Of a DNA stretch of 64,000 bases, positions 54,760 through 63,824 are shown piece by piece (within the stretch, counting starts at the first letter, position 1; every line of letters begins with the position of its first letter). The DNA comes from Chloroflexota bacterium (GTDB taxonomy: Bacteria > Chloroflexota > UBA11872), in assembly GCA_022826485.1 (NCBI GenBank), contig JAJDUU010000025.1, positions 1-64,000 of the forward strand. The letters are read 5' to 3'. The notes under the pieces were generated by a model. That model saw only the letters and a program-made list of their open reading frames with translations. It did not search any database and had not been told where the DNA came from. A program made the translations under genes and the position numbers.

Positions 54760-57700
54760 ATGAGGTCCGGTGGTTCTTTCTCGGTGATGGAGGGTCAAAC
54801 TGAGGTGAGCACTGAAGTCGTGATCCGTGAAGGACAGGTGCTGACTGGCCCGCAGTTCAGTGAGCCGATGCGGGTGGAGACCGTTCGGACGAACGGAATC
54901 GGCTCCGTGGAGGCGGGGCTGGTTGGCCAGCGCACTGAGCGATTCCGTCGAGTGACCCTGACGTCGGCTGACATCGCCAGCGTCACCATCGCCGATCCCG
55001 TCCTCTCCTACGATGGCGACGGACGGCTCCTGCGACTTGGCCTCCACGCGTACTCCCTCGGCATCGCCCACGAGTTCGACCCGTACTTCGGCCTGTCCAT
55101 CTCCCGGGTCGACCCGTTGCCCCACCAGTTGGAGGCCGTCTACGACTACCTGCTCAAGCTCCCCAGCGTGCGGTTCCTGCTCGCCGATGACGCCGGTGCC
55201 GGCAAGACCATCATGGCCGGCCTGCTCATCCGGGAACTCAAGCTGCGGGGCCTAGCCGAACGAGTGCTCGTGGTGTGCCCGGCGAACCTGGCCTTTCAGT
55301 GGCAGCGAGAGCTCCGGGAGAAGTTCGACGAGCGGTTCTTCGTCCTGAAGGGCAGCGACATACGGGATCAGTTCGGCATCAACCAATGGCTCGAACAGCG
55401 GCAGGTCATTACGTCGCTTGACCTAGCCAAGCGGGACGACATCCTTCCCGGTCTGCGGCAGGTGCGCTGGGACCTGGTCATCGTCGACGAAGCTCACCGG
55501 ATGTCGGCGCGAGACGAGACGCATAAGAGCCAGCGCTACCGGTTGGGCGAACTGCTGCGGGACAGCGCCGACAACCTGCTGCTGCTGACCGCCACGCCTC
55601 ACAAGGGCGACCCGCAGAACTTCACCCTCTTCCTCCAACTCTTGGATCAGGACGCCTACGCCGACGTGAAGTCCATCCGCCAGGCGATGGCGCGCAGGCG
55701 GGCGCCGTTCTACCTGCGCCGGACCAAGGAGGCGATGGTCTACTTCCCGGAGCGCCAGCCGGACGGCGAATGGGCAGCCAAGCCCGTATTCACCAAGCGC
55801 ATCACGCACACAGCCGGCTTCACCATGGACGGCGCGGAGTTCGAGTTGTACCAAGCGATTACGCGGTTCGTGAAACGTCAGAGCGCCCGCGCCGCGGCCC
55901 AGGGCGACGACCCTCGCGCCCGCGCGGTCGGCTTCCTCATGTCCCTTTACCAGCGCCGACTCGCCTCCAGCGCCCATGCCATGCGTCGCTCCCTTGAGAA
56001 TCGGGCCAACCGCTTGGAAGAGGGCCTCAAGCAGGCTCAAGACTTGGCGCGGACGGCACCACCGGACCTGCCCGACTGGGAGGACCTGGAAGAGTTTGAG
56101 GAGACCGAGCGCGAGCATCTGGAGCGGTTGCTGGAGGCAGTCACGCTAGCCGGGAACGCCGATGAGGTCCGCAGGGAGGTTGCCGAGCTCCGACAACTCG
56201 CGGCACAAGCCGAAGCCATCGAAGCATCGGGTGAGGAGGCCAAGCTCACCCGCCTCAACGAGATCATCCGAGAGCAGGGCTTCTTCGACGACCCCGACCA
56301 ACGGCTGCTCATCTTCACCGAGTTCAGGGACACCCTCGATCATCTGGTACAGAGGCTGACGTCCTGGGGCTTCCGCGTAGGCTCCATCCACGGCGGCATG
56401 AGGCCCGGCTCGCGGGATGATCCGGGTTCCCGCCTCTACGTCGAGCAGCAGTTCCGGGACGGCGCCATTCAGGTGTTGGTGGCGACCGAGGCAGCGGGCG
56501 AGGGCATCAACCTCCAGTGCTGCCACATCCTCTTCAACTACGACATCCCCTGGAACCCCAATCGGCTGGAGCAGCGTATGGGTCGCATCCACCGCTACGG
56601 CCAGAGATTCGACTGCCTCATCTTCAACTTCGTCGCCGCGAACACAATCGAAGGGCATGTGCTCCAGCGGTTGTTGGGAAAGCTCCAGGAGATTCGGGAC
56701 GCTCTGGACGACGACGCCGTGTTCAACGTGGTCGGCGAGGTGCTGCCCGCCGCGCAGATAGACCGCGTCTTTCGGGACTTCTACGCAGGAAAGTTGGAAG
56801 AGGCGGACCTGGAGGATCGCCTGCTGCGGGACGTGGACGAAGGACGCTTTCGGGAAATCTGCCAGACCGCGTTAGAGGGCCTCGCCGCCAAGAAGCTCAA
56901 TCTTGAAATGCTCGTGGAGCGCCGCGCTCGCGCCCAAGAACGTCGGGTCGTGCCTGAGACGATTGCTCGCTTCATGACCGCGAGCGCACGGGACGCCGGG
57001 TTGACCCTGGATCCGGTGTACCGCCTGTCCCACACGTTCCAGCCGGGGCGGACTCCCCCGGCGCTGAGGCAATACGAACGGGAGCCGGACTGGAGCCTCC
57101 CCGATCTCGTCGCTCGCTATCCCCGTCTCTCGACGGACCGGAACACGGCGGAGCAGCACAGCCTGGAGTGGGTCACGCCGGGTCATGCGCTGTTCGAAGC
57201 TCTGCGGCGTCACTGCCTCGAAATCGGCCAGGACGCCTTTGCCAAGGGCGCCTGCTTCCATTCGCTCGACCACGAAACCCCGGCGCGAATCGACTTCTAC
57301 CGAGCCCGCGTGGTGGACGGGCTGGGGCGCATCGTCCACGAGCGGCTGTTCGCCGTCGAACTCGCCGATGGCGCCCTACCTCATCTCCGCGAGCCGGACG
57401 TACTGGGCAATCTGAGCCCTGCCGATCTGGGTCCTGACGACCTGCCCTCAGTCGCGGCAAGCCCCGAGGTGACCGATTGGCTGAGCGAGCACGCGCTTAC
57501 CCCCTTCATCGAAGAAGTCAAGGCCGAACGAGTGACCGAAATCGACCGCATCGCGGATCACGTGGAGCTATCGCTGACCGAGGTGCTTCAGCGTATCGAC
57601 CAAGAGATCGGCCGCGCCTCGGAGGACGTGGAGCAGCAGATCATGGGCGCCGAGGGGCGACTTGCTCAGGCGGATGCCCGGCATGGTGAAGCGATGGCCC

Positions 57701-58242
57701 GACGGGAGCGGCGGCGACGCGAGTTGACCCAGCAGCGGGCGCTAACCCTTCAGGGCGTCGAACGGCTCGCCAGCGTATTGGTCCTACCCCACCCCGAGCG
57801 CGAGACCCCCGAAGTGAAGCGGCTGCGTCCCAACCCGGAAACTGAGATGACCGCAATGCGGGTGGTCATGGACTACGAAGAGGCCCAGGGACGCCAAGTC
57901 TTCGACGTGCACGAGAAGAACCTGGGCTACGACGTGACCAGCCTCGACGTGCAATCCGGCCAGCTACGTCTCATTGAAGTGAAAGGCTTGGCCGCCGAGA
58001 CGGGCACGATCCTGCTCACGCCCAACGAGCGGCGCGTGGCCGAGGACCGCCGGGACTGCTACTGGCTCTACGTCGTCACCAACTGCGCCGCCGAGCCGCA
58101 GTTGCAGGAACCCATAGAGGACCCCGCACGCTTCCCGTGGCACGAGGTCACCAAGGTGCAGCACTATTGGCTGGAAGTGGACGCGATGACTCAGCCTGTG
58201 CAGGTGAGGGAGGAGCAGGCGGATTACGAGGTGTCTCCCTAA
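54760..58242 (+). CDS. SNF2-family helicase with C-terminal DUF3883
   Basis: The protein has 1,160 residues. Helicase motifs: LLADDAGAGKTIMAGLL (Walker A, about 143), VVCPANLAFQW (Ia), LVIVDEAHRMSA (DEAH, about 242), LLLTATPHKGD (III), and in the second lobe LIFTEFRDTLD, ATEAAGEGINLQCC and QRMGRIHRYGQ (VI). A coiled-coil region follows, then a DUF3883-like nuclease-fold end (VMDYEEAQGRQVFDVHEKNLGYDVTSLD...LRLIEVKG, with Asp and Glu-x-Lys). Such helicases occur in DISARM (DrmD) and DUF1156-linked defence loci. High GC. ATG 54787 is an alternative start. Confidence 0.88.
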   Translation: MRSGGSFSVMEGQTEVSTEVVIREGQVLTGPQFSEPMRVETVRTNGIGSVEAGLVGQRTERFRRVTLTSADIASVTIADPVLSYDGDGRLLRLGLHAYSLGIAHEFDPYFGLSISRVDPLPHQLEAVYDYLLKLPSVRFLLADDAGAGKTIMAGLLIRELKLRGLAERVLVVCPANLAFQWQRELREKFDERFFVLKGSDIRDQFGINQWLEQRQVITSLDLAKRDDILPGLRQVRWDLVIVDEAHRMSARDETHKSQRYRLGELLRDSADNLLLLTATPHKGDPQNFTLFLQLLDQDAYADVKSIRQAMARRRAPFYLRRTKEAMVYFPERQPDGEWAAKPVFTKRITHTAGFTMDGAEFELYQAITRFVKRQSARAAAQGDDPRARAVGFLMSLYQRRLASSAHAMRRSLENRANRLEEGLKQAQDLARTAPPDLPDWEDLEEFEETEREHLERLLEAVTLAGNADEVRREVAELRQLAAQAEAIEASGEEAKLTRLNEIIREQGFFDDPDQRLLIFTEFRDTLDHLVQRLTSWGFRVGSIHGGMRPGSRDDPGSRLYVEQQFRDGAIQVLVATEAAGEGINLQCCHILFNYDIPWNPNRLEQRMGRIHRYGQRFDCLIFNFVAANTIEGHVLQRLLGKLQEIRDALDDDAVFNVVGEVLPAAQIDRVFRDFYAGKLEEADLEDRLLRDVDEGRFREICQTALEGLAAKKLNLEMLVERRARAQERRVVPETIARFMTASARDAGLTLDPVYRLSHTFQPGRTPPALRQYEREPDWSLPDLVARYPRLSTDRNTAEQHSLEWVTPGHALFEALRRHCLEIGQDAFAKGACFHSLDHETPARIDFYRARVVDGLGRIVHERLFAVELADGALPHLREPDVLGNLSPADLGPDDLPSVAASPEVTDWLSEHALTPFIEEVKAERVTEIDRIADHVELSLTEVLQRIDQEIGRASEDVEQQIMGAEGRLAQADARHGEAMARRERRRRELTQQRALTLQGVERLASVLVLPHPERETPEVKRLRPNPETEMTAMRVVMDYEEAQGRQVFDVHEKNLGYDVTSLDVQSGQLRLIEVKGLAAETGTILLTPNERRVAEDRRDCYWLYVVTNCAAEPQLQEPIEDPARFPWHEVTKVQHYWLEVDAMTQPVQVREEQADYEVSP

Positions 58243-60194
58243 TGCCATGGAATGACAGCCTACTGAAGGAACAGAAGACGGCAGCGTCTCATATAGGCAA
58301 CCACGCTAGGTTGTTAGCTGGACCAGGCACGGGTAAGACGCTCACGCTGACCCGACACATCAGCTTTCTAATCATTGAGAGAAAGCTAACACCCAACAGT
58401 ATTCTAGCTATTACGTTCACGCGGGCAGCAGCCAGAGAACTTCAACAACGGGTCGTAGATGAGCTTGGCGACAACCGAAATCCTCGAATCTCAACTTTGC
58501 ATTCCTTTGCTCTCCGCCAACTCCTAAAGAACGCCACACAAATCACTGACTTACCACAACCTCTCCAGATTGCAGATGACTGGGAGGAGCATAATATAAT
58601 CTTACCAGATCTAAGGTCACTGTGTGATCTATCTCGCATTAGTGAAGCTCAGGAACTCTTAAATCAGTTGTCGGCAGACTGGCAGAGTCTCACTGCAGAT
58701 GAGTCGGACTGGAACAAGAGATTCCCTAATCCAGCCTTTCTTGGTGCGTGGCGGGAACACCGGAGAGTCTACGGCTACACATTGAGGTCAGAGCTGGTCT
58801 ATCAGCTTAAAAAAGCTCTTGAACAGCGTGGGGATTTTGAACTTGAGAGTCCGATTGAGCATCTCCTCGTTGATGAATACCAGGACTTGAATCGGTGCGA
58901 CCTTGCGGTTGTGGAGCGAATTGCATCGCGCGGGACTGAGTTATTCATTGCGGGCGATGATGACCAGAGCATCTATGGCTTCCGCAAAGCTGATCCCGCA
59001 GGCATACGTCGATTTCCGGAGGATTACTCGGGAGCAACTGACCTTGAGCTGAAGGTATGTAAGCGATGTGACAGAAGTATTCTGGATCTTGGTCTATTTG
59101 TTGCCCGGCAGGACCATCGACGAGTTGACAAGACTATAGAAACTGAGGACGGAAGGCCAGAAGGGGAGGTAGCCCTGCTGCGATTTGACGGCCAATTTGC
59201 GGAAGCTACAGGCATCGCCAACCTATGCGCCAGCCTTATGGAGGGACGAGGGTTACAACCCGATGACATTCTGATCCTTCTCCGTTCCGACCGAAACGGG
59301 GCTTTCTCTCGGCCAATCAGAGAGAAACTGGAAGAAGCGAACATAAAGGTATCGGCGACGGATGCGACTAATCCGTTAGACTCAAGGCAAGGAAGAGCCT
59401 TTCTTGCCTTCTTGCGATTAGCTGTGAGAAATGAAGACTCGCTCGCGTGGCGAACACTCCTTCAGGTTTGGTGTCAAGGCGTTGGTGAGAAAGCCATTGG
59501 TGCCGTCTATGACCTTGCTCGCAGTCGTGACGAGAGCTTTGCTCAAACGATAATATCCGCTTATTCCAACAAGGACATTCTACCGACGAACCATCGCTCT
59601 CGCCTCTTCGGGGGAATTGATAAGGCGATGAACCAGCTTAAGGCTATGATTCCAGATGAGACTGATATAGAATATGCTTCGCCTGGCGAGTTGATAGATG
59701 TAATCCAATCTGCCGCAGGGTGCATTATTTCTGACGGAGAAGAACAAGCTGCTGTCCTATCAAAAGTCAAGCAGTCTGCTAGGGCTCTCGAAGTGATTTC
59801 TATTGAGGAGTTAGTCCGTACAATAGGAATCTCGAGTGAGGACATTGAGCAGGTACTAGAAGTAGGGAAAGTTAATATCTTGACTATGCACCGTGCTAAA
59901 AGACTTACCGCAAAGGCGGTTATCGTGGCTGCGGCCGAGGATCAATATGTTCCAGGTAGGGCTACTGGCGAAGAAATAGGAGACGAACGGCGCCTGCTAT
60001 ACGTGTCGCTTACCCGTGCGAGGCATCACCTCTTCATCACTTACTGTGACAAGAGGACGGGCCAGCAGATGCACACAGGTCGTGATCGCGGAAGAGCTGC
60101 ACGGTCCCTGACCCAGTTCCTCATTGATTGCCCATACACACCTAACGACGGCCGAGTGTTCGTCTCCGAATACTGTAAGAGGGCAGTCCCATAA
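58242..60194 (+). CDS. UvrD/PcrA-type superfamily 1 helicase
   Basis: The protein is about 650 residues from ATG 58242, overlapping the TAA of the SNF2 gene. Motifs: LLAGPGTGKTLTLTRHI (I), ITFTRAAARELQQR (Ia), LLVDEYQDLN (II), FIAGDDDQSIYGFRKAD (III), VNILTMHRAKRLTAKAVIV (V) and RRLLYVSLTRARHHLFI (VI). It unwinds DNA 3' to 5'. Its base composition is about even AT/GC by eye, far below the SNF2 and DUF1156 genes on either side. It therefore looks like a later insert into that operon. Confidence 0.9.
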   Translation: MPWNDSLLKEQKTAASHIGNHARLLAGPGTGKTLTLTRHISFLIIERKLTPNSILAITFTRAAARELQQRVVDELGDNRNPRISTLHSFALRQLLKNATQITDLPQPLQIADDWEEHNIILPDLRSLCDLSRISEAQELLNQLSADWQSLTADESDWNKRFPNPAFLGAWREHRRVYGYTLRSELVYQLKKALEQRGDFELESPIEHLLVDEYQDLNRCDLAVVERIASRGTELFIAGDDDQSIYGFRKADPAGIRRFPEDYSGATDLELKVCKRCDRSILDLGLFVARQDHRRVDKTIETEDGRPEGEVALLRFDGQFAEATGIANLCASLMEGRGLQPDDILILLRSDRNGAFSRPIREKLEEANIKVSATDATNPLDSRQGRAFLAFLRLAVRNEDSLAWRTLLQVWCQGVGEKAIGAVYDLARSRDESFAQTIISAYSNKDILPTNHRSRLFGGIDKAMNQLKAMIPDETDIEYASPGELIDVIQSAAGCIISDGEEQAAVLSKVKQSARALEVISIEELVRTIGISSEDIEQVLEVGKVNILTMHRAKRLTAKAVIVAAAEDQYVPGRATGEEIGDERRLLYVSLTRARHHLFITYCDKRTGQQMHTGRDRGRAARSLTQFLIDCPYTPNDGRVFVSEYCKRAVP

Positions 60195-60223
60195 TCCCCG
60201 CTACCTGCAAACGCCTGGCTGAG

Positions 60224-63163
60224 GTGGATTTTCCCATTGCGGAGGCGTCGCGGCATGCGGCGCGGGAGAAGTCGATTCGGCATGGGCATCCCTCGACGCT
60301 GCATCTGTGGTGGGCGCGGCGGCCGCTGGCGTCGTCGCGGGCTGTGCTCATGGCGCTATTGCTACCCGATCCGTGTGACGAGCACTGTCCGCCGGCGTTC
60401 AAGGCGCGTGCGCGGGAGACACTGTTGGCAATGCGAACTCGACCGGGTGCGTGGGACGAGCAGGTGGAGACTGACGAAGGGCTGCGGCGCGTATTGCTCC
60501 GGTTCATCGCCGACTTCGCCAACTGGGACAACGCGGCCAAGCCGGAGCATCTGGAAGCGGGCCGCTCGTTGATTCGCGCCGCCCACCCGGAGGAAACGCC
60601 GCTGGTGGTCGATCCGTTTGCGGGGGGCGGCTCAATTCCCCTGGAGGCGCTGCGGTTGGGCTGTGAGGCCTTCGCCAGCGACCTCAATCCCGTTGCTTGC
60701 CTCATCCTCAAGGTGATGCTGGAGGACATCCCAAGGCACGGGCCGGGTCTGGCCGACGAGTTGCGCCGCGTGGGCGCAGAGGTAAAGGCCAAGGCGGAGA
60801 CCGAACTCGCCGACCTATATCCCACCGACCCGGACGGCGCAACACCCATCGCCTATCTGTGGGCGCGGACCGTGCGGTGCGAAGCGCCCAACTGCGGGGC
60901 GGAGATTCCCCTGATGCGCTCCATGTGGCTGTGCCGGAAGCCCAACCGCAAGTGGGCGCTGCGCTCCAACGTGGTGCACGATGACAGCACTCCTCGCGTG
61001 GAGTTCGAGATCTTCGAGCCGGAGTCCGATAGCGAGGTAGCCATTGGGACCGTGACAAGGGCCAGGGCGACATGCGTCTGTTGCGGCACGGTGCTATCTC
61101 CTGAGCGAGTACGGTCGCAACTTGCCGCTCAGCGCGGCGGCGCGGACGCGGTGTTCGACGAGCAAGGCAACCGCGCGGGCGGAGCGCAAATGACGGCGGT
61201 GGTGACGCTCAAGCCAGGTGAAAGAGGGCGGCACTACAGACTGCCTACGGAGGCCGACTACGCGGCTGTCCGATTGGCGCAGGAGCGTGTCGCGAAGATG
61301 TTGGACGAGTGGGAACGCAACGGGAGACAGGGGCTCTGCCCCGTGCCGGACGAGCCTTTACCGCCCATCGGGACACTGGGATTCAGAGTCCAGAGGTACG
61401 GGATGCTCCAATGGGGAGATTTGTTCACGGCGCGGCAGAAGGCGACATTGGTAGGACTATCTCAGAATATTCATCAATCAGGTGAACCTACTCAACCTAT
61501 ATCTGCTATTGCTCTGAACAGAACTGCAGACGGAAGCGCATCAGTCTCCAGCTGGCTTGCTTCGGGAGAAGAATTTAAGCATGTATTTGCCCGCCAGGCA
61601 CTCCCTATAGTTTGGGACTTTGGTGAGTCGAACTATCTCGCCGAAGCTTCCAGGACTTGGATTAGCGCGACCAACTCAATCGCGAGGGTCGTCGAGAACA
61701 GTACGTCGGCGTCAAAGGTCGGCCAAGCCGACCAAGCTGACGCTATGAACCACCCACTGCCTGACCAATCTGCAGAAGTCTGGTTCACAGACCCCCCATA
61801 TTACGACGCAATCCCTTACGCCGACCTATCAGACTTTTTCATCGTCTGGCTCAAGCGTACACTGCCAGACCATCCTCTGCTACGAGATACTCTTGACTCC
61901 AGTAATTTACTGTCTCCCAAAACTCGCGAGATAGTACAGGACGAGAACAAGCGGGACGATGGTCGTCCAAAAGATCGCCACTGGTTTGAGGAGACGATGG
62001 CAGGTGCCTTTGCCGAAGGACGTCGCGTTCTGAACGCCGATGGCATCGGCTCAGTCGTCTTCGCCCACAAGACCACCGAAGGATGGGAAGCTCTGCTGTC
62101 GGGGATGATCCGTGGCAACTGGACCATCACCGGATCCTGGCCGATCGCCACCGAGATGGGCTCGCGCCTGCGCGCCCGCGATTCCGCCGCCCTCGCCACC
62201 AGCGTCCACCTCGTCTGCCGCCCGCGACCTGAGGATGCACATGTAGGTGACTGGGCCGACGTTCTCCGCGAGCTGCCGGAGCGGGTCGCTGACTGGATGC
62301 AGCGGCTCCAAGGCGAAGGCGTCCGTGGGGCGGATCTAGTCTTCGCCTGCGTTGGGCCTGCGCTGGAGATATACAGCCGCTACCGCGCAGTGGAGACGGC
62401 GGACGGCCGGGAGGTAGGCCTGCCGGAGTACCTCGAAAAGGTGTGGGAGGTCGTTGGGCGCGAGGCGCTTGAGCAGGTGCTGGGCACGGCCGAGGCCCAG
62501 GCCCGCAATGGCGCGGCAGGCGCGCTGGAGGAAGACGCCCGCCTGACCGCGCTGTTCCTCTGGACTCTGCAGAGCACGTCGGAAGGCGCGTTCTCACAAG
62601 ACGGTGCCGCCCCCAATGACGGAGAGGACGAAGCGCCGCGCAGGAAGTCGTCGGGCTACAGCCTGCCTTTCGACGTGGCGCGGCGGTTCGCCCAGCCGCT
62701 GGGCATCCACCTCGACGACTGGGAGTCGCGCATCATCGAGACGAAGAGAGGCGTCGTGTACATGCTCCCTGTCACTGAGCGCGGGAAGCAGCTGTTCGGC
62801 GAGTCGGGCGCCGCCGCCGTAGCCGACGAGATGGAGGCGGCAGCGAACGTTTCTCCGCAATTGAGCCTCTTTCCCGACGAGCCACCCGCCGTCCGGGGAC
62901 GAGCGCGGAGGCGGAGCAGGTCATCGACGCCGACTAGCGGCAATGCAGAGCTTAGGCTGTCGGCGACCACGCTGGACCGGGTGCATGCTGCCATGCTGTT
63001 GCAGGCGTCGGGTCGCAGCCAAGCCCTGCGCAACCTGCTGCGCGCCGAGCAGGAGCGCGGATCCGACTTCCTGCGCCTCGCCAACGCGCTGACGGCGCTC
63101 TACCCACGGGGAAGCGAGGAGAAGCGGCTGCTGGATGCCATGCTATTGGCGGTACCTAGGTAA
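60224..63163 (+). CDS. DUF1156 DNA adenine methylase (defence-associated)
   Basis: The protein is about 979 residues from GTG 60224. DUF1156 signature: REKSIRHGHPSTLHLWWARRPLASSRAV. AdoMet motif DPFAGGGSIPLEALRLG about residue 129; catalytic TDPPYYDAIPYADLSDFF about 522. A Cys-rich zinc patch (CEAPNCGAEIPL, CVCC) lies between. Family-like residues (CKRLAEV) continue upstream of the GTG, but no start codon precedes them before a stop at 60176, so the natural start may have been lost. Bases 61440-62050 are visibly AT-richer than the rest. DUF1156 proteins modify DNA in multi-gene antiphage loci with DUF499 ATPases. Confidence 0.88.
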   Translation: MDFPIAEASRHAAREKSIRHGHPSTLHLWWARRPLASSRAVLMALLLPDPCDEHCPPAFKARARETLLAMRTRPGAWDEQVETDEGLRRVLLRFIADFANWDNAAKPEHLEAGRSLIRAAHPEETPLVVDPFAGGGSIPLEALRLGCEAFASDLNPVACLILKVMLEDIPRHGPGLADELRRVGAEVKAKAETELADLYPTDPDGATPIAYLWARTVRCEAPNCGAEIPLMRSMWLCRKPNRKWALRSNVVHDDSTPRVEFEIFEPESDSEVAIGTVTRARATCVCCGTVLSPERVRSQLAAQRGGADAVFDEQGNRAGGAQMTAVVTLKPGERGRHYRLPTEADYAAVRLAQERVAKMLDEWERNGRQGLCPVPDEPLPPIGTLGFRVQRYGMLQWGDLFTARQKATLVGLSQNIHQSGEPTQPISAIALNRTADGSASVSSWLASGEEFKHVFARQALPIVWDFGESNYLAEASRTWISATNSIARVVENSTSASKVGQADQADAMNHPLPDQSAEVWFTDPPYYDAIPYADLSDFFIVWLKRTLPDHPLLRDTLDSSNLLSPKTREIVQDENKRDDGRPKDRHWFEETMAGAFAEGRRVLNADGIGSVVFAHKTTEGWEALLSGMIRGNWTITGSWPIATEMGSRLRARDSAALATSVHLVCRPRPEDAHVGDWADVLRELPERVADWMQRLQGEGVRGADLVFACVGPALEIYSRYRAVETADGREVGLPEYLEKVWEVVGREALEQVLGTAEAQARNGAAGALEEDARLTALFLWTLQSTSEGAFSQDGAAPNDGEDEAPRRKSSGYSLPFDVARRFAQPLGIHLDDWESRIIETKRGVVYMLPVTERGKQLFGESGAAAVADEMEAAANVSPQLSLFPDEPPAVRGRARRRSRSSTPTSGNAELRLSATTLDRVHAAMLLQASGRSQALRNLLRAEQERGSDFLRLANALTALYPRGSEEKRLLDAMLLAVPR

Positions 63164-63194
63164 TCGACGAATCCACGAACTACGGAGGGAAGCG

Positions 63195-63446
63195 ATGACG
63201 ACGAACCATGAACTCCTCAACCGCATCACCGCGCGGCCCGCCGTCTTTGGCGGAAAGCCGATCATCCGTGACATGCGGATATCGGTCGAGCTTGTGTTGA
63301 GCCTGCTGAGCCAGGGCGCCACCCAGGATGAGCTCCTGGATGACTACCCCGAACTGGAGCCAGAGGACATCCGCGCCTGCATCGCCTACGCCCACACCGT
63401 GATATCCGGCGACACGCTGGCGCCGGTTTCGGTTGCGGCACGGTGA
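63195..63446 (+). CDS. DUF433 antitoxin (VapB45-like)
   Basis: The protein is 83 residues from ATG 63195, preceded by GGAGGGA. NRITARPAVFGGKPIIRDMRISVELVLSLLSQGATQDELLDDYPELEPEDIRACIAYA is a full DUF433 winged-helix domain. It overlaps the following DUF5615 gene, the usual antitoxin-toxin arrangement. It lies inside the DUF1156-DUF499 operon. Confidence 0.92.
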   Translation: MTTNHELLNRITARPAVFGGKPIIRDMRISVELVLSLLSQGATQDELLDDYPELEPEDIRACIAYAHTVISGDTLAPVSVAAR

Positions 63447-63799
63447 GATTCCTCACCGACCGATGCGCCGGGCGACGGTTGGTGGAGTGGTTGCGTGACA
63501 ACGGACACGACGTTGTTGAAGCACAGACCCTCGGCCCGGATCCAGGCGACCGGGCTTTGCTGGAACGAGCGGGGGCGGAGAACCGGGTTCTCGTCACGCT
63601 CGACAAGGACTTCGGCGAGCTCATCTACCTGCAGCGGGTTTCGCATGCAGGACTGATACGCCTGCCCGATGTTCGGGTGTCCCAGCGAATCGAAACCGTT
63701 CGTGCGGTCATCGAGGATCACGGTAAGGCGCTGGAGGAGCGGGCTGTCATAACCGTACGCGGCGGACGAATCCGGATATCGCATCCGCCGACATCCTGA
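63443..63799 (+). CDS. DUF5615 PIN-like toxin
   Basis: The protein is 118 residues from GTG 63443, overlapping the antitoxin stop. FLTDRCAGRRLVEWLRDNGHDVVEA, DRALLERAGAENRVLVTLDKDFGELIYL and GLIRLPDVRVSQRIETV are the DUF5615/Mut7-C blocks with Asp residues for RNA cleavage. The usual first motif FLxDExL reads FLTDRCA here, with the acidic Glu replaced. That might weaken the nuclease. Confidence 0.9.
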   Translation: MRFLTDRCAGRRLVEWLRDNGHDVVEAQTLGPDPGDRALLERAGAENRVLVTLDKDFGELIYLQRVSHAGLIRLPDVRVSQRIETVRAVIEDHGKALEERAVITVRGGRIRISHPPTS

Positions 63800-63824
63800 G
63801 CATCAGCAGTTTGGAGTCTTTCCG

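Noticed and set aside
54760-63163. Complete DISARM system
   Set aside because: No DrmA, DrmB or DrmC genes seen; the methylase is a DUF1156 protein rather than a DrmM type.
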